From Chromatiales bacterium (GTDB lineage Bacteria; Pseudomonadota; Gammaproteobacteria; Chromatiales; Chromatiaceae), in assembly GCA_030145485.1 (NCBI GenBank), contig JAQYVP010000165.1:1-34432 (forward strand): a stretch of 34,432 nucleotides of DNA, in the 5' to 3' direction. A model generated the notes under the pieces. That model was not told the origin of the DNA and made no database searches. It was given only the letters and a program-made list of their open reading frames with translations. The first letter of the stretch is position 1; each line of letters starts with the position of its first letter. A program made the translations under genes and the position numbers. This document shows positions 1 through 8,839 of the stretch, piece after piece.

Positions 1-28
1 CGCTTATTGACAGCCTGCGAACTGCCCT

Positions 29-235
29 TTAATCCCGGTAATGGACATCGACCCAGCAACGCGGCAGAGACTCGCCTGATGGAAAAACCAGCTCAGTCTT
101 GCTGAATGCATTGACATCCTGCATCTCCTCGCCGGCATGAAAACGACCGGATACTGCATCTTTATCTGGATCAAACAACGCACCCACATCGGTGATTTCC
201 ACAAGGTCATTACTTTTTTTATCCCGCAAAAACAT
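29..235 (-). CDS. Small conserved protein of unknown function (68 aa)
   Basis: A 68-residue soluble protein reading MFLRDKKSNDLVEITDVGAL at the start and ending in PRCWVDVHYRD. It has no signal peptide or membrane segment. It resembles, from memory, a family of about 70 residues found in many gammaproteobacteria and sometimes labelled acetyltransferase in databases; it is far too short to be one, so I assign no function. The start is supported by a purine-rich ribosome site (AGAGGAAA) a few bases before the ATG. A longer overlapping frame (4-273) has unlikely composition and was dropped. The gene is divergent from grxC with about 230 bp between them, where I see no further gene. Confidence 0.7.
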   Translation of the reverse strand: MFLRDKKSNDLVEITDVGALFDPDKDAVSGRFHAGEEMQDVNAFSKTELVFPSGESLPRCWVDVHYRD

Positions 236-466
236 CTCGAATTTCCTCTTTGTCTAAATTGATTTCGCTTCACTTGCAGTATAGATCATCCTGAACCCCG
301 GGCACGCTCCATTTTCTTTCCGGGTGTCTCATTTCACAATGGCTTCCGCCATGAAAACCCTACGATTAACAGCATTTGCGCACATATCCATTGATAAACG
401 TTATAATACTTCGCTGTTAGGATTGCCCCAATTCTTTTTTATTCTCTCTTTTTCTCAGGTGTAAGA

Positions 467-751
467 ATGCCCAAGGTTGTTGTCTATAGCACTGCTTATT
501 GTCCCTACTGCGTACGCGCCAAAGATCTGTTGAGCCGCAAATGTGTCGAATATGAGGAGATCAGAATCGATCTGGATCACTCGAAGATGGCGCAAATGGT
601 AGAGCTCAGCAAGCGGCGAACAGTGCCGCAAATCTTTATTGATGATTTTCATGTCGGCGGCTTCGATGATATGGCCGCACTGGAGATGGATGGCAAACTC
701 AACGACCTGCTCGGTCTTGGTGATGAAATCGAGGAAGATGCAGTCACCTGA
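467..751 (+). CDS. grxC: Glutaredoxin 3-type glutaredoxin
   Basis: A 94-residue dithiol glutaredoxin. Residues 12-15 are the active site CPYC in the context STAYCPYC, and the conserved TVP cis-proline loop (RRTVPQIFI) and GGFDDM glutathione-binding turn follow, in the normal thioredoxin-fold order. The enzyme uses glutathione to reduce protein disulfides and mixed disulfides in the cytoplasm. It is about ten residues longer than the E. coli protein because of an acidic tail (GDEIEEDAVT). Its last 14 bases overlap the start chosen for hslR, so the two are probably co-transcribed. A glutathione-synthesis gene (gshA) lies about 18 kb away. Confidence 0.93.
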   Translation: MPKVVVYSTAYCPYCVRAKDLLSRKCVEYEEIRIDLDHSKMAQMVELSKRRTVPQIFIDDFHVGGFDDMAALEMDGKLNDLLGLGDEIEEDAVT

Positions 752-1139
752 CAACATGCGTCTCGATAAATGGCTGTGGGCGGCGCGTTTTTTCAAGACC
801 CGCAAGCTGGCTTGCGAGGCGATCAACGGCGGCAAAATCCATCTGCATGGTCAGCGCACCAAACCCGGCAGGGAGGTCAAACCCGGCGCCCTGGTGCGCA
901 TTCACAAAGGCGCGCTGGAGTGGAATATCGAGGTGTTGATCATTCCAAAACAGCGCCGTCCTGCATCCGAGACACGAACCTTTTATAGTGAAGCAGCCGG
1001 GAGTATTTCCCAACGCGAGACAGTGATCGAGCAGCAGCGCCTGTTGCGCGCCGCCTCCCCCGCCAGGCCGCCTGGACGTCCAGGCAAACGCGACCGTCGC
1101 CTGATACACCGCTTCAAGAATAAACACGCGGAATCCTGA
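738..1139 (+). CDS. hslR: Ribosome-associated heat shock protein Hsp15
   Basis: A 133-residue S4-domain RNA-binding protein. The N-terminus MRLDKWLWAARFFKTRKLA is the characteristic Hsp15 segment, followed by the S4 alpha-L motif (GGKIHLHGQRTKPGREVKPGA) and a basic C-terminal tail rich in Arg and Lys. Hsp15 binds stalled 50S subunits that still carry peptidyl-tRNA and helps recycle them. I chose the ATG at 738 because GAGG lies three bases upstream and E. coli Hsp15 also has a short extension before RLDKWLWAARF; the ATG at 756 is the alternative but has no ribosome site. It overlaps grxC by 14 bases. Confidence 0.9.
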   Translation: MQSPDNMRLDKWLWAARFFKTRKLACEAINGGKIHLHGQRTKPGREVKPGALVRIHKGALEWNIEVLIIPKQRRPASETRTFYSEAAGSISQRETVIEQQRLLRAASPARPPGRPGKRDRRLIHRFKNKHAES

Positions 1140-1164
1140 GCAGACTGACAAGGCATGAAAAAAA

Positions 1165-1430
1165 CATTTTCTCTCGCAAAGGCGCAAAGCTTCCGCATCT
1201 GCCGTATACGGATGTACAAATGCCGTGAGCGCATGGACGCGCAGGAACGGCCTGCTTACGCCCCTGACCTACGTCGTACAGGGATGTACGAGTGTCACAA
1301 GAGGGCAGGAGCCCGGAATGACCATCCATGTAGGCCAAGCTCGCAAAGAAAAACCTTTGCGTTCTTGGCGTCTTGGCGAGAGTCATTTTTTAAATTCAAC
1401 TCATTTGTAAAGATTTCAGCGACTCAAGGA
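1165..1430 (+). repeat. CTCTCGCAAAG palindromic repeat, copy 1, with internal insert
   Basis: The gap between hslR and the next gene (1140-1437) holds no gene. It contains CTCTCGCAAAGGCGCAAAG at 1171-1189, matched imperfectly in inverse by bases 1355-1382, with about 165 bp of unrelated sequence between the arms. An extension (about 1393-1430) containing TCAACTCATTTGTAAAG and ending CTCAAGGA is also found at 13120-13155 and, inverted, at 8685-8720. The AAGGA at the end of this extension serves as the ribosome site of the gene at 1438. Confidence 0.75.
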
Positions 1431-1437
1431 TCCTAGT

Positions 1438-1914
1438 ATGGACCAGGATGCCTTTCGCCAAACCTATCAAGACATCAATGAACGTTTCTGTGCCTTTGAA
1501 AAAGCGATTCTGACTCTGCAATGCCAATGCAGTGAAGCACATAAATTCTGTATCGCCGAGCGAGAAGGCGTGCATTGCAATTCAGATACGGGACAGCAGC
1601 ATTGTCTGCAACTGCTTGAAGTGCTGCGTACCCAGGCGCGTTTTGCGCTGCGGGCAAGCCCTGAAGAGCACATGAACCTGCTGCCGCATGGCAAGGCGAT
1701 TCGCATCCAGGTTGGCGGCTTGCGCGGCCTGCATGTCGCGCTCAATCCCGGACAGCCCGCCCCCTCCAGTATTGAAAATGTGATCGATCTGGTAAACCGC
1801 GCTATCAAACACTATGGCAGTCTCAAGCAACTCCCCTTCTCATTGATCATGCAGCAGATATCAGCATATCAATCCAGGATCCGTTCCCGCCGCAGTAAAA
1901 GGAAAAGACCTTGA
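1438..1914 (+). CDS. Cys-rich conserved protein of unknown function
   Basis: A 158-residue protein I do not recognise with certainty. The N-terminal third carries six cysteines: C18, C29, C31, C38, C47 and C56. The spacing C-x-C-x6-C-x8-C-x8-C, within CQCSEAHKFCIAEREGVHC, suggests a metal or Fe-S site or structural disulfides. The middle is hydrophilic to mixed, and the tail (IRSRRSKRKRP) is strongly basic. There is no signal peptide. AAGGA eight bases before the ATG supports the start. Its stop overlaps the TTG start of the QueD-like gene (TTGA), so the two are translationally coupled and may act together, possibly in nucleic-acid or pterin chemistry; that is inference. Confidence 0.8.
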   Translation: MDQDAFRQTYQDINERFCAFEKAILTLQCQCSEAHKFCIAEREGVHCNSDTGQQHCLQLLEVLRTQARFALRASPEEHMNLLPHGKAIRIQVGGLRGLHVALNPGQPAPSSIENVIDLVNRAIKHYGSLKQLPFSLIMQQISAYQSRIRSRRSKRKRP

Positions 1915-2750
1915 GTACGCTGTTTGTCAAAGGCCTGACAGTCGTCGACTTCTCCTATCTTCATGCACAAAGAGGGCTTCTTGGTGAGAGCTGGAGACTG
2001 GATATCAGCCTCACCGGCGATCTCGACCAGCAGGGAATGGTGCTCGATTTTTCTGCTGTCAAACGCCAGGTCAAACAGCTGGTCGACCTGGCGTTCGACC
2101 ACAAATTGATCGTACCGTTAAAATCTTCTGCCGTGGCGCTCACACAGCATCGAGAGCGCTGCACGGTGTTTTTTGAATACGGCGACTGTGCCACAATTGA
2201 ACATGACTCCCCTGCTTCAGCACTGTGCCTGTTGCCGGCGACGCGTGTCAGCCACGAAACAGTAGCCGCAGCCATCACTGACTCACTGTTAAAGGAGATG
2301 CCCGCGAATGTCTCACAACTGGAAATCATGCTCTCACCCGAGCATATCGAAGGCTCCTTTTATCACTACAGTCACGGCCTCAAACGTCACGCTGGAAATT
2401 GCCAGAGGATTGCTCACGGTCACCGCTCTATCATAGAAATCCGGCGCAACGGCGTCCGTGATCCCCAGCTTGAAAGTGACTGGGCTGCTAAATGGCGGGA
2501 TATTTATATCGGCAGCAGAGAAGATCTGATCAGTGAAAATCACCAGCAACAGACCTACCGCTACCAGGCATCCCAGGGGGAGTTTAAACTGCAGCTTCCT
2601 GCTGACAGCTGTTATCTGATCGACAGCGACTCAACAGTCGAGAATCTGGCGCAGCATATTGCCGACTCACTGAAGAGGCGTTATCCGCGGAGTCATTTCG
2701 AAGTCTATGCTTACGAGGGGATCGGAAAAGGGGCTGTCGGCAGGAGTTAG
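1911..2750 (+). CDS. Long 6-carboxytetrahydropterin synthase (QueD/PTPS)-like protein with two T-fold halves
   Basis: A 279-residue protein, about twice the size of a single-domain QueD. Residues 9-70 (VVDFSYLHAQ...VLDFSAVKRQVKQL...AFDHKLIVP) match the first part of the PTPS fold, including the Asp-His of the LDH-type motif (H64), but have no HGH zinc motif. Residues 150-178 (SFYHYSHGLKRH...NCQRIAHGHRSIIEI) carry candidate zinc ligands H155, H169 and H171 and a candidate catalytic C164. QueD makes 6-carboxytetrahydropterin for queuosine and other deazapurines; whether this long form does so is unproven. The start is TTG, with AAGGAAAA upstream, overlapping the previous stop. Confidence 0.75.
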   Translation: MSTLFVKGLTVVDFSYLHAQRGLLGESWRLDISLTGDLDQQGMVLDFSAVKRQVKQLVDLAFDHKLIVPLKSSAVALTQHRERCTVFFEYGDCATIEHDSPASALCLLPATRVSHETVAAAITDSLLKEMPANVSQLEIMLSPEHIEGSFYHYSHGLKRHAGNCQRIAHGHRSIIEIRRNGVRDPQLESDWAAKWRDIYIGSREDLISENHQQQTYRYQASQGEFKLQLPADSCYLIDSDSTVENLAQHIADSLKRRYPRSHFEVYAYEGIGKGAVGRS

Positions 2751-2920
2751 AAGCTGGCAGTTGGCAGTTGGCAAAGAGTCTATGAAGCGTTTTTTCCTGC
2801 TGTTACCTTATTCGATTCCTGAATTTTCTCCATTTGCGCTATTATGTGCGCATATAAGACGGCCATTTGCTGCAGGGAACAGCGAATGTCTCTTCTCCGT
2901 CAACGCAAAGCTGAGAGATC

Positions 2921-4384
2921 ATGAAAGTTCTATTCGCTGCCAGTGAAGCCTATCCGCTGATAAAAACAGGCGGACTAGGCGACGTCATCTACAGTCTTCC
3001 ACGCGCACTGAATGAAGCCGGCGCCGACGTTCGGGTTATTCTGCCTGCCTATCGCGCTCTTCTCGAGAAGGCTCCGCAATCAAAAATCATCGCCTGGATA
3101 GATGTCATTGGCATGGAACGGACGCATAGCGTGCGCATCCTGCAGAGCAACGACACATCTCTCGACGTACCGCTTTACCTGGTTGACTGCCCGCAGCTCT
3201 TTGGCCGGCCGGGAAATCCCTATCAGCATCCTGACGGTTATGACTGGCCGGATAATGCCGAGCGTTTTGCAGTATTCTCGCGTGCTGTCGCCGCATTGAC
3301 ATCTTCCGTTGTCGATATCGGCTGGCAGCCGGATGTCGTTCATTGCCACGACTGGCAGACAGGCCTGATACCCGCGCTGCTGAAACACCAGCAGGACGCA
3401 CCGAAAGCAGTCTATACGATTCACAATCTCGCCTATGGCGGCATTTTTTCACATCATGATTACATCAGCCTGGGACTTCCTGATTTATGGTGGAGCGCCG
3501 AGGGACTGGAATTCTACAATAATTTCTCCATGCTCAAGGCGGGAGTCATCTACGCCGACCAGGTGACAACCGTCAGCCCCACCTATGCAAAAGAAATCCT
3601 GACGTCACAATTCGGCTATGGATTTGAGGGTGTACTGCACTCGATTGAATACAAGCTGAGCGGTATCCTCAATGGAGTCGATCAAGACGCATGGAACCCC
3701 AAGAGCGATGCATACCTCTCCTCGCACTACTCTCACAAATGGAGAACCTTCAAAGGCAAATGCGAGAATAAGGCAGCTTTGTTGACAGAGATGGGGCTAG
3801 AAGCAACAAACGAGCGCCTGCATACTCCCCTTATCGGTTTTATTGGACGCATGGTGGAGCAGAAGGGGATAGATCTGATCGCCGAGGTTATTCCGCCTCT
3901 CATCGAGAACAGCAATGCCAGCTTCATCATTCTCGGCTCGGGACAGGATGCCTATGAATACGCCTTTACTGAACTTGCACGCCGTTACCCTGAACAGGTG
4001 TTACTCTATCTCGGTTATTCCGAAGGACTGGCTCACCGTATCGAAGCCGGCGCCGACCTTTTTCTGATGCCATCGCGCTTCGAACCTTGCGGCCTCAACC
4101 AACTATACAGCCTGCGTTATGGAACACCGCCGATCGTTCATCATACCGGCGGACTTGCCGATACCGTTGTCGATACCAATGGTGAAACAATATTAAACAA
4201 CAGCGCAACCGGCTTTGTCTTCAACCAACCCTCTACCGCCGCGTTACAATACACCATCGAAAGGGCTATCGCCTGCTATGAAGATGGCGACTGCTGGAAG
4301 CAAATCGTACGCACCGGCATGCAGCAGGACTTCAGCTGGACCCAAAGCGCCGCAAGCTACCTCGCCCTCTACCAGCAGAAATAG
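2921..4384 (+). CDS. glgA: Glycogen synthase (ADP-glucose type)
   Basis: A 487-residue GT5 glycogen synthase that transfers glucose from ADP-glucose to the non-reducing end of alpha-1,4-glucan. The N-terminal Rossmann domain opens MKVLFAASEAYPLIKTGGLG with the ADP-glucose-binding KTGGLGDV motif. VVHCHDWQTGLIPALL and the C-terminal GT-B signature RFEPCGLNQLYSLRYGTPPI, containing the catalytic Glu, are all in place. The length is normal. It is the first gene of the plus-strand glycogen block. The 170-bp gap before it holds a TATTAT sequence inside the inverted pair TGCGC/GCGCA (2835-2852), a possible promoter-operator, but no convincing -35 box. It feeds GlgB and is degraded by GlgP immediately downstream. 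Confidence 0.96.
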   Translation: MKVLFAASEAYPLIKTGGLGDVIYSLPRALNEAGADVRVILPAYRALLEKAPQSKIIAWIDVIGMERTHSVRILQSNDTSLDVPLYLVDCPQLFGRPGNPYQHPDGYDWPDNAERFAVFSRAVAALTSSVVDIGWQPDVVHCHDWQTGLIPALLKHQQDAPKAVYTIHNLAYGGIFSHHDYISLGLPDLWWSAEGLEFYNNFSMLKAGVIYADQVTTVSPTYAKEILTSQFGYGFEGVLHSIEYKLSGILNGVDQDAWNPKSDAYLSSHYSHKWRTFKGKCENKAALLTEMGLEATNERLHTPLIGFIGRMVEQKGIDLIAEVIPPLIENSNASFIILGSGQDAYEYAFTELARRYPEQVLLYLGYSEGLAHRIEAGADLFLMPSRFEPCGLNQLYSLRYGTPPIVHHTGGLADTVVDTNGETILNNSATGFVFNQPSTAALQYTIERAIACYEDGDCWKQIVRTGMQQDFSWTQSAASYLALYQQK

Positions 4385-4436
4385 CAGTAAACCCAAAACA
4401 TATGGCAACTATTCAGCACACTATGAGATCGTTAGT

Positions 4437-4474
4437 GACAAACCTAAAACTTAAAACCTAAAACCTAACCCCCC
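4437..4474 (+). repeat. Short CTAAAAC direct repeats before glgP
   Basis: The 93-bp glgA-glgP gap ends in tandem-like units (ACCTAAAACTTAAAACCTAA and on into ACCTAACC), followed by a run of seven C residues a few bases before the glgP start. There is no Shine-Dalgarno-like purine stretch here, so the repeat array makes up the whole translation-initiation region of glgP. Confidence 0.6.
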
Positions 4475-4477
4475 CTA

Positions 4478-6979
4478 ATGAATAAAAGAATCAATACCGA
4501 TCATTGCAACCCCTCCGATATCCGTGAACTTCCGGTAGATCCGGACTCGCTGGAAAAAGATTTCGATCACACCCTGATCTACCATCTGGGACGTTTTCTG
4601 GGCTGCGACCCCTACTATCTCTATGAGACCCTCTCGCTGGTGATTCGCAAGCGCGTCATGACGGACTGGCGCAACACCTGGCTGCAACACAAAAAAAAGG
4701 GCGTCAGGCGAGCCTACTATATATCACTGGAATTTCTCATTGGACGTTCTCTGGGAAATCATCTGTTAAATCTCGGCATTCAGGAGCAAACCGCCGAAGC
4801 GATGCAGAAAGTCACCAACGAACTTGAGCGCATACTTGAACTGGAACCCGATGCAGGTCTCGGCAACGGCGGTCTCGGTCGCCTTGCCGCATGCTTCATG
4901 GACAGTTGCGCAAGCCTGAGACTGCCGGTTACCGGCTATGGAATTCGCTATGAATACGGCATGTTCCGTCAGATCATCGAGGATGGCCGTCAACTGGAAG
5001 AGCCTGATCACTGGCTGCGCAACGGCAATCCGTGGGAACTGGAGCGCCCGGAGTATATTCAGCAGATTCAGTTTGGAGGACGCACTTACCATGACATCGA
5101 TCACAATGGCCAACAAAGGGTCCGCTGGATAGAGACAGATGATGTGCTTGCCGTCCCCTACGACGTACCGGTTTCCGGCTACAACAACAACGTCGTCAAT
5201 ACGCTGCGGTTGTGGAAGGCAACCGCAACAGACCTGTTCAATCTGGATGAGTTCAACGCCGGCAGCTACCCTGAAGCGGTTGCGCAGAAAAACGATGCCG
5301 AACACATCACCATGGTGCTCTATCCCAATGACGCAAGTGAATGCGGCAAAGAGTTGCGCCTGCGCCAGCAATACTTCCTCGCAGCAGCCAGTCTCAAGGA
5401 CATTTTTCGCCAGTGGGACAAGGTTGAGGGCCGTAGCTACTCCAACTTTGCTGCACAGAATGTCTTCCAGATGAACGATACCCATCCCACCATCGCCGTA
5501 GCGGAACTGATGCGCATCCTCGTCGATGAGAAGCGCCTCAGCTGGGACAAGGCCTGGCAGATCACTACCCGCACCATGGCCTACACCAACCATACGCTGC
5601 TTCCCGAAGCACTGGAGAAGTGGCCGGTGAGACTGTTTGAACGACTACTGCCGCGGCACCTGGAGATTATTTACAGAATCAATGCAGACTTTCTACATCA
5701 GGTGGCGATGCGCTGGCCCGGTGACGTCTCGCGTTTGCAAAGCATGTCGATTATTGAAGAGGGAGCTCAAAAATCCGTACGCATGGCATACCTTGCGATT
5801 GTCGGCAGTTTCTCCGTGAATGGTGTGGCTGCACTTCACTCCGCATTGATCAAAAGCGGACTATTTCATGATTTTTACCAGATGTGGCCTGAAAAATTCA
5901 ATAACAAGACCAATGGCGTAACGCCTCGCCGCTGGATCGCCCATGCCAACCCCCTGCTGACAGAGCTTATTACCACGACGATCGGCAGTGAATGGATTGC
6001 AGATCTCTCGCATATAAAAGCGCTCAATAATTACACCTCAAAAAAGAGCAGCAAATTCCAGCAGCGCTGGCATCAGATCAAACAACAGAATAAGCAGCGG
6101 CTTGCCGATCTGGTAGAACAGGAGTGCGACGTCACATTCAACACCGACGCCATGTTTGATGTCCAGGTCAAACGCATTCATGAATACAAGCGTCAACTGT
6201 TAAATGTCCTGCACATCATCCATCTCTACAATCGTATCAAGCAGGGAGACACTCACAACTGGACCAAACGCTGTGTTCTCATTGGCGGCAAGGCGGCTCC
6301 AGGCTATCTCATGGCGAAAAACATCATCAAACTGGTCAATGATGTTGCCAACGTGGTCAACAACGATCCGGACGTCGGAGATCTGCTGAAGGTTGTCTTT
6401 TTTCCCAACTACTGCGTCTCCAGCATGGAGATCATCGCTCCCGGAACCGATCTTTCGGAACAGATTTCGACAGCCGGAAAAGAGGCATCCGGCACCGGCA
6501 ACATGAAATTCATGATGAACGGCGCCGTCACCATCGGCACCTATGATGGCGCCAATATCGAAATCCTCGATGCAGTCGGAGAGGAGAACTTTTTCCTCTT
6601 CGGCTTGCGTGAAAATGAAGTCGAGGAACTTCGCTATCACTATAACCCACAGGCGCTGATCGAGAATGAACCACGCCTCTCGGCAGTCATGGGGCTACTC
6701 GAAAGCGGTCATTTCAACACCTATGAGCCGAGGATCTTCAATGATCTCATCGCCTCGCTGAAAACCCCCCATGATCCGTGGATGACCCTGGCAGACTTCG
6801 GCAGCTATATCGATTCCCAGGAGATGGCAGCCACGGCTTTCCGCGATCGGGAGCACTGGATCCAGATGAGCATCAGGAACACAGCCAACAGTGGCTTTTT
6901 CTCTACTGACCGCACCATTTCCGACTATAACAACGAGATCTGGAAGCTTGAACCCATCGAGGTGCAAGCTCCTGCGTAG
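4478..6979 (+). CDS. glgP: Glycogen/maltodextrin phosphorylase
   Basis: An 833-residue GT35 phosphorylase that releases glucose 1-phosphate from glycogen with pyridoxal phosphate. It shows YYISLEFLIGRSL, the LGNGGLGRLAACF active-site loop, and the PLP-lysine signature EASGTGNMKFMMNG with Lys677 as the cofactor lysine (rabbit enzyme K680). Length and C-terminus are normal for the family. The ATG at 4478 fits the family N-terminus but has no recognisable ribosome site; the preceding bases are CTAAAAC repeats and a C run. Its product would need phosphoglucomutase, which is not in the window, to reach Pgi, which is encoded next. Confidence 0.96.
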   Translation: MNKRINTDHCNPSDIRELPVDPDSLEKDFDHTLIYHLGRFLGCDPYYLYETLSLVIRKRVMTDWRNTWLQHKKKGVRRAYYISLEFLIGRSLGNHLLNLGIQEQTAEAMQKVTNELERILELEPDAGLGNGGLGRLAACFMDSCASLRLPVTGYGIRYEYGMFRQIIEDGRQLEEPDHWLRNGNPWELERPEYIQQIQFGGRTYHDIDHNGQQRVRWIETDDVLAVPYDVPVSGYNNNVVNTLRLWKATATDLFNLDEFNAGSYPEAVAQKNDAEHITMVLYPNDASECGKELRLRQQYFLAAASLKDIFRQWDKVEGRSYSNFAAQNVFQMNDTHPTIAVAELMRILVDEKRLSWDKAWQITTRTMAYTNHTLLPEALEKWPVRLFERLLPRHLEIIYRINADFLHQVAMRWPGDVSRLQSMSIIEEGAQKSVRMAYLAIVGSFSVNGVAALHSALIKSGLFHDFYQMWPEKFNNKTNGVTPRRWIAHANPLLTELITTTIGSEWIADLSHIKALNNYTSKKSSKFQQRWHQIKQQNKQRLADLVEQECDVTFNTDAMFDVQVKRIHEYKRQLLNVLHIIHLYNRIKQGDTHNWTKRCVLIGGKAAPGYLMAKNIIKLVNDVANVVNNDPDVGDLLKVVFFPNYCVSSMEIIAPGTDLSEQISTAGKEASGTGNMKFMMNGAVTIGTYDGANIEILDAVGEENFFLFGLRENEVEELRYHYNPQALIENEPRLSAVMGLLESGHFNTYEPRIFNDLIASLKTPHDPWMTLADFGSYIDSQEMAATAFRDREHWIQMSIRNTANSGFFSTDRTISDYNNEIWKLEPIEVQAPA

Positions 6980-7008
6980 ATTTTTAATAAGGGATGAGAC
7001 AGAAATAA

Positions 7009-8634
7009 ATGAGTAAGCCAAGACTGACAACTCTCCCCGCCTGGAGCGCACTCCAGGCGCATTTCCAAAACGTTTCAAAGCTGCATCTTCGCGATCTGTT
7101 TGACGAGGATAAGAGACGCTTCGACCGGTTTTCTCTGCAGTTCAATGACCTGCTTGTGGATTACTCGAAAAATCGAATCACCGATAAGACTCTAAAATAC
7201 CTCACAGCACTGGCAACAGAGTGCCATCTCGATGAAGCCATCCAGAAGATGTTTTCGGGTTGTCAGACTAACACCACCGAACATCGGGCGGTGTTGCACG
7301 TCGCTCTACGCAACCGCACCAATACACCAGTCATGGTGGGCGGCAAAAATGTGATGCTCGGCATCAATCGTGTCCTGGAGCAGATGCAGCACTTTACCGA
7401 GGCCATCCACAATGGCGTCCGCAGAGGCTTCACGGGAGACAAGTTTACCGATATCGTCAACATTGGTATCGGCGGCTCGGATCTTGGCCCGCACATGGTG
7501 ACAACCGCCCTCAAACCCTACTGGAAAGAGGGGATAAACGCCCACTTCGTCTCCAATGTCGATGGTTCCGACATGGTAGAGACACTCAATAAACTCAATC
7601 CGGGAACCACCCTCTTTATTATCGCCTCCAAAACATTTACCACCAGGGAGACCATGACCAATGCGCATACGGCCAGGCGCTGGTTCCTGGATCATTTTGG
7701 CAACAACACCGACGTCATCAAGCACCATTTTGTCGCTGTCTCGACCAACACTGCAGCCGTGCGGGATTTTGGCATCGACACCGGCAATATGTTTGAATTC
7801 TGGGACTGGGTCGGGGGACGCTATTCACTCTGGTCAGCCATAGGACTGCCCATTGCACTCACCATTGGGATGGAAAATTTCAAACAGCTGCTCAAGGGCG
7901 CCCATGAGATGGATCTCCATTTCCGCAATACCCCGTTTGAAAAAAACCTGCCGGTGCTGATGGCGATGATCGGCATCTGGTATCGCAATTTCTTTGCCGC
8001 CACGAGCCATGTCATTCTGCCCTATGATCATACCCTGCGCCTGCTGCCGGCCTACCTGCAACAGGCTGATATGGAGAGCAACGGCAAGAGAGTCACTATC
8101 GATGGAGAGAGTCTCGATTATGACAGCGGCCCGATCATCTGGGGACAACCGGGAACCAATGGCCAGCATGCTTTCTATCAACTGATTCACCAGGGAACCC
8201 AGATGATTCCCGCAGATTTTATGATTCCTCTCGAATCACATAACCCGATAGGAGAGCATCATACGATTCTGCTGGCCAACTGCCTTGCGCAAACTGAAGC
8301 GCTGATGAAGGGAAAAACCGCAGCCGAAGTGGCGCGGGATACGCCTGATTCACTGGTTGCGCACAAAGTCTTTCCCGGCAACAAACCAAGCAACACAATT
8401 TTGATCAATAAATTGACGCCGCGAAGCCTGGGCAGCCTGGTTGCCCTCTACGAGCATAAAATATTCGTACAGGGTGTCATCTGGGACATCAACTCTTTTG
8501 ACCAGTGGGGCGTCGAACTCGGCAAGCAGCTGGCAGGGGTTATCGAAAAGGAACTGGAATCCGACACCCCTGTTGGAGAGCATGACAGCTCCACCGCAGG
8601 ATTAATCGACTATTGCCGAAAACATATGCCCTGA
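7009..8634 (+). CDS. pgi: Glucose-6-phosphate isomerase
   Basis: A 541-residue cytoplasmic phosphoglucose isomerase that interconverts glucose 6-phosphate and fructose 6-phosphate. Family motifs appear in order: [51 protein letters not shown], the catalytic-Glu region [28 protein letters not shown], and the C-terminal [15 protein letters not shown] with the conserved Lys. The length is typical. It follows glgP by 29 bases, so the two probably share a transcript, and it connects glycogen breakdown and Glk to glycolysis. Confidence 0.96.
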   Translation: MSKPRLTTLPAWSALQAHFQNVSKLHLRDLFDEDKRRFDRFSLQFNDLLVDYSKNRITDKTLKYLTALATECHLDEAIQKMFSGCQTNTTEHRAVLHVALRNRTNTPVMVGGKNVMLGINRVLEQMQHFTEAIHNGVRRGFTGDKFTDIVNIGIGGSDLGPHMVTTALKPYWKEGINAHFVSNVDGSDMVETLNKLNPGTTLFIIASKTFTTRETMTNAHTARRWFLDHFGNNTDVIKHHFVAVSTNTAAVRDFGIDTGNMFEFWDWVGGRYSLWSAIGLPIALTIGMENFKQLLKGAHEMDLHFRNTPFEKNLPVLMAMIGIWYRNFFAATSHVILPYDHTLRLLPAYLQQADMESNGKRVTIDGESLDYDSGPIIWGQPGTNGQHAFYQLIHQGTQMIPADFMIPLESHNPIGEHHTILLANCLAQTEALMKGKTAAEVARDTPDSLVAHKVFPGNKPSNTILINKLTPRSLGSLVALYEHKIFVQGVIWDINSFDQWGVELGKQLAGVIEKELESDTPVGEHDSSTAGLIDYCRKHMP

Positions 8635-8684
8635 AGATGATCCTGCGCAACATTGTTGCCACATTTACAGTGTATGCTGATCAT

Positions 8685-8830
8685 CCTTGAGTGGCCCACA
8701 CCATTACAAATGAATCAAACTTTACTAATCTGTCATTGCGAGCGACAAAAACACCGGGAGTGGTTTTGAACGCACGAAGTGCGGCCCGTAGGGTGGAGCC
8801 CAAGGATAGGCGCAGTAACCGCGGCAATCC
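8685..8830. repeat. Composite repeat between pgi and glk
   Basis: The 205-bp gap holds no gene. Bases 8685-8720 are an inverted copy of the TCATTTGT...CTCAAGG extension seen at 1393-1430 and 13120-13155. Bases 8732-8831 run from GTCATTGCGAGCG to CGGCAATCCAG, the two ends of the CATTGCGAG-type palindrome also present at 16909-16986, with a smaller palindrome CGCACGAAGTGCG inside. The repeat ends only eight bases before the glk start codon. Confidence 0.65.
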
Positions 8831-8839
8831 AGTAGCATC

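Noticed and set aside
4-273. Alternative minus-strand frame at the left edge
   Set aside because: Overlaps the 29-235 gene in another frame and has Cys/Met/Trp-rich, non-protein-like composition.
4766-5593. A 275-residue open frame on the minus strand
   Set aside because: Antisense to glgP with no recognisable motif.
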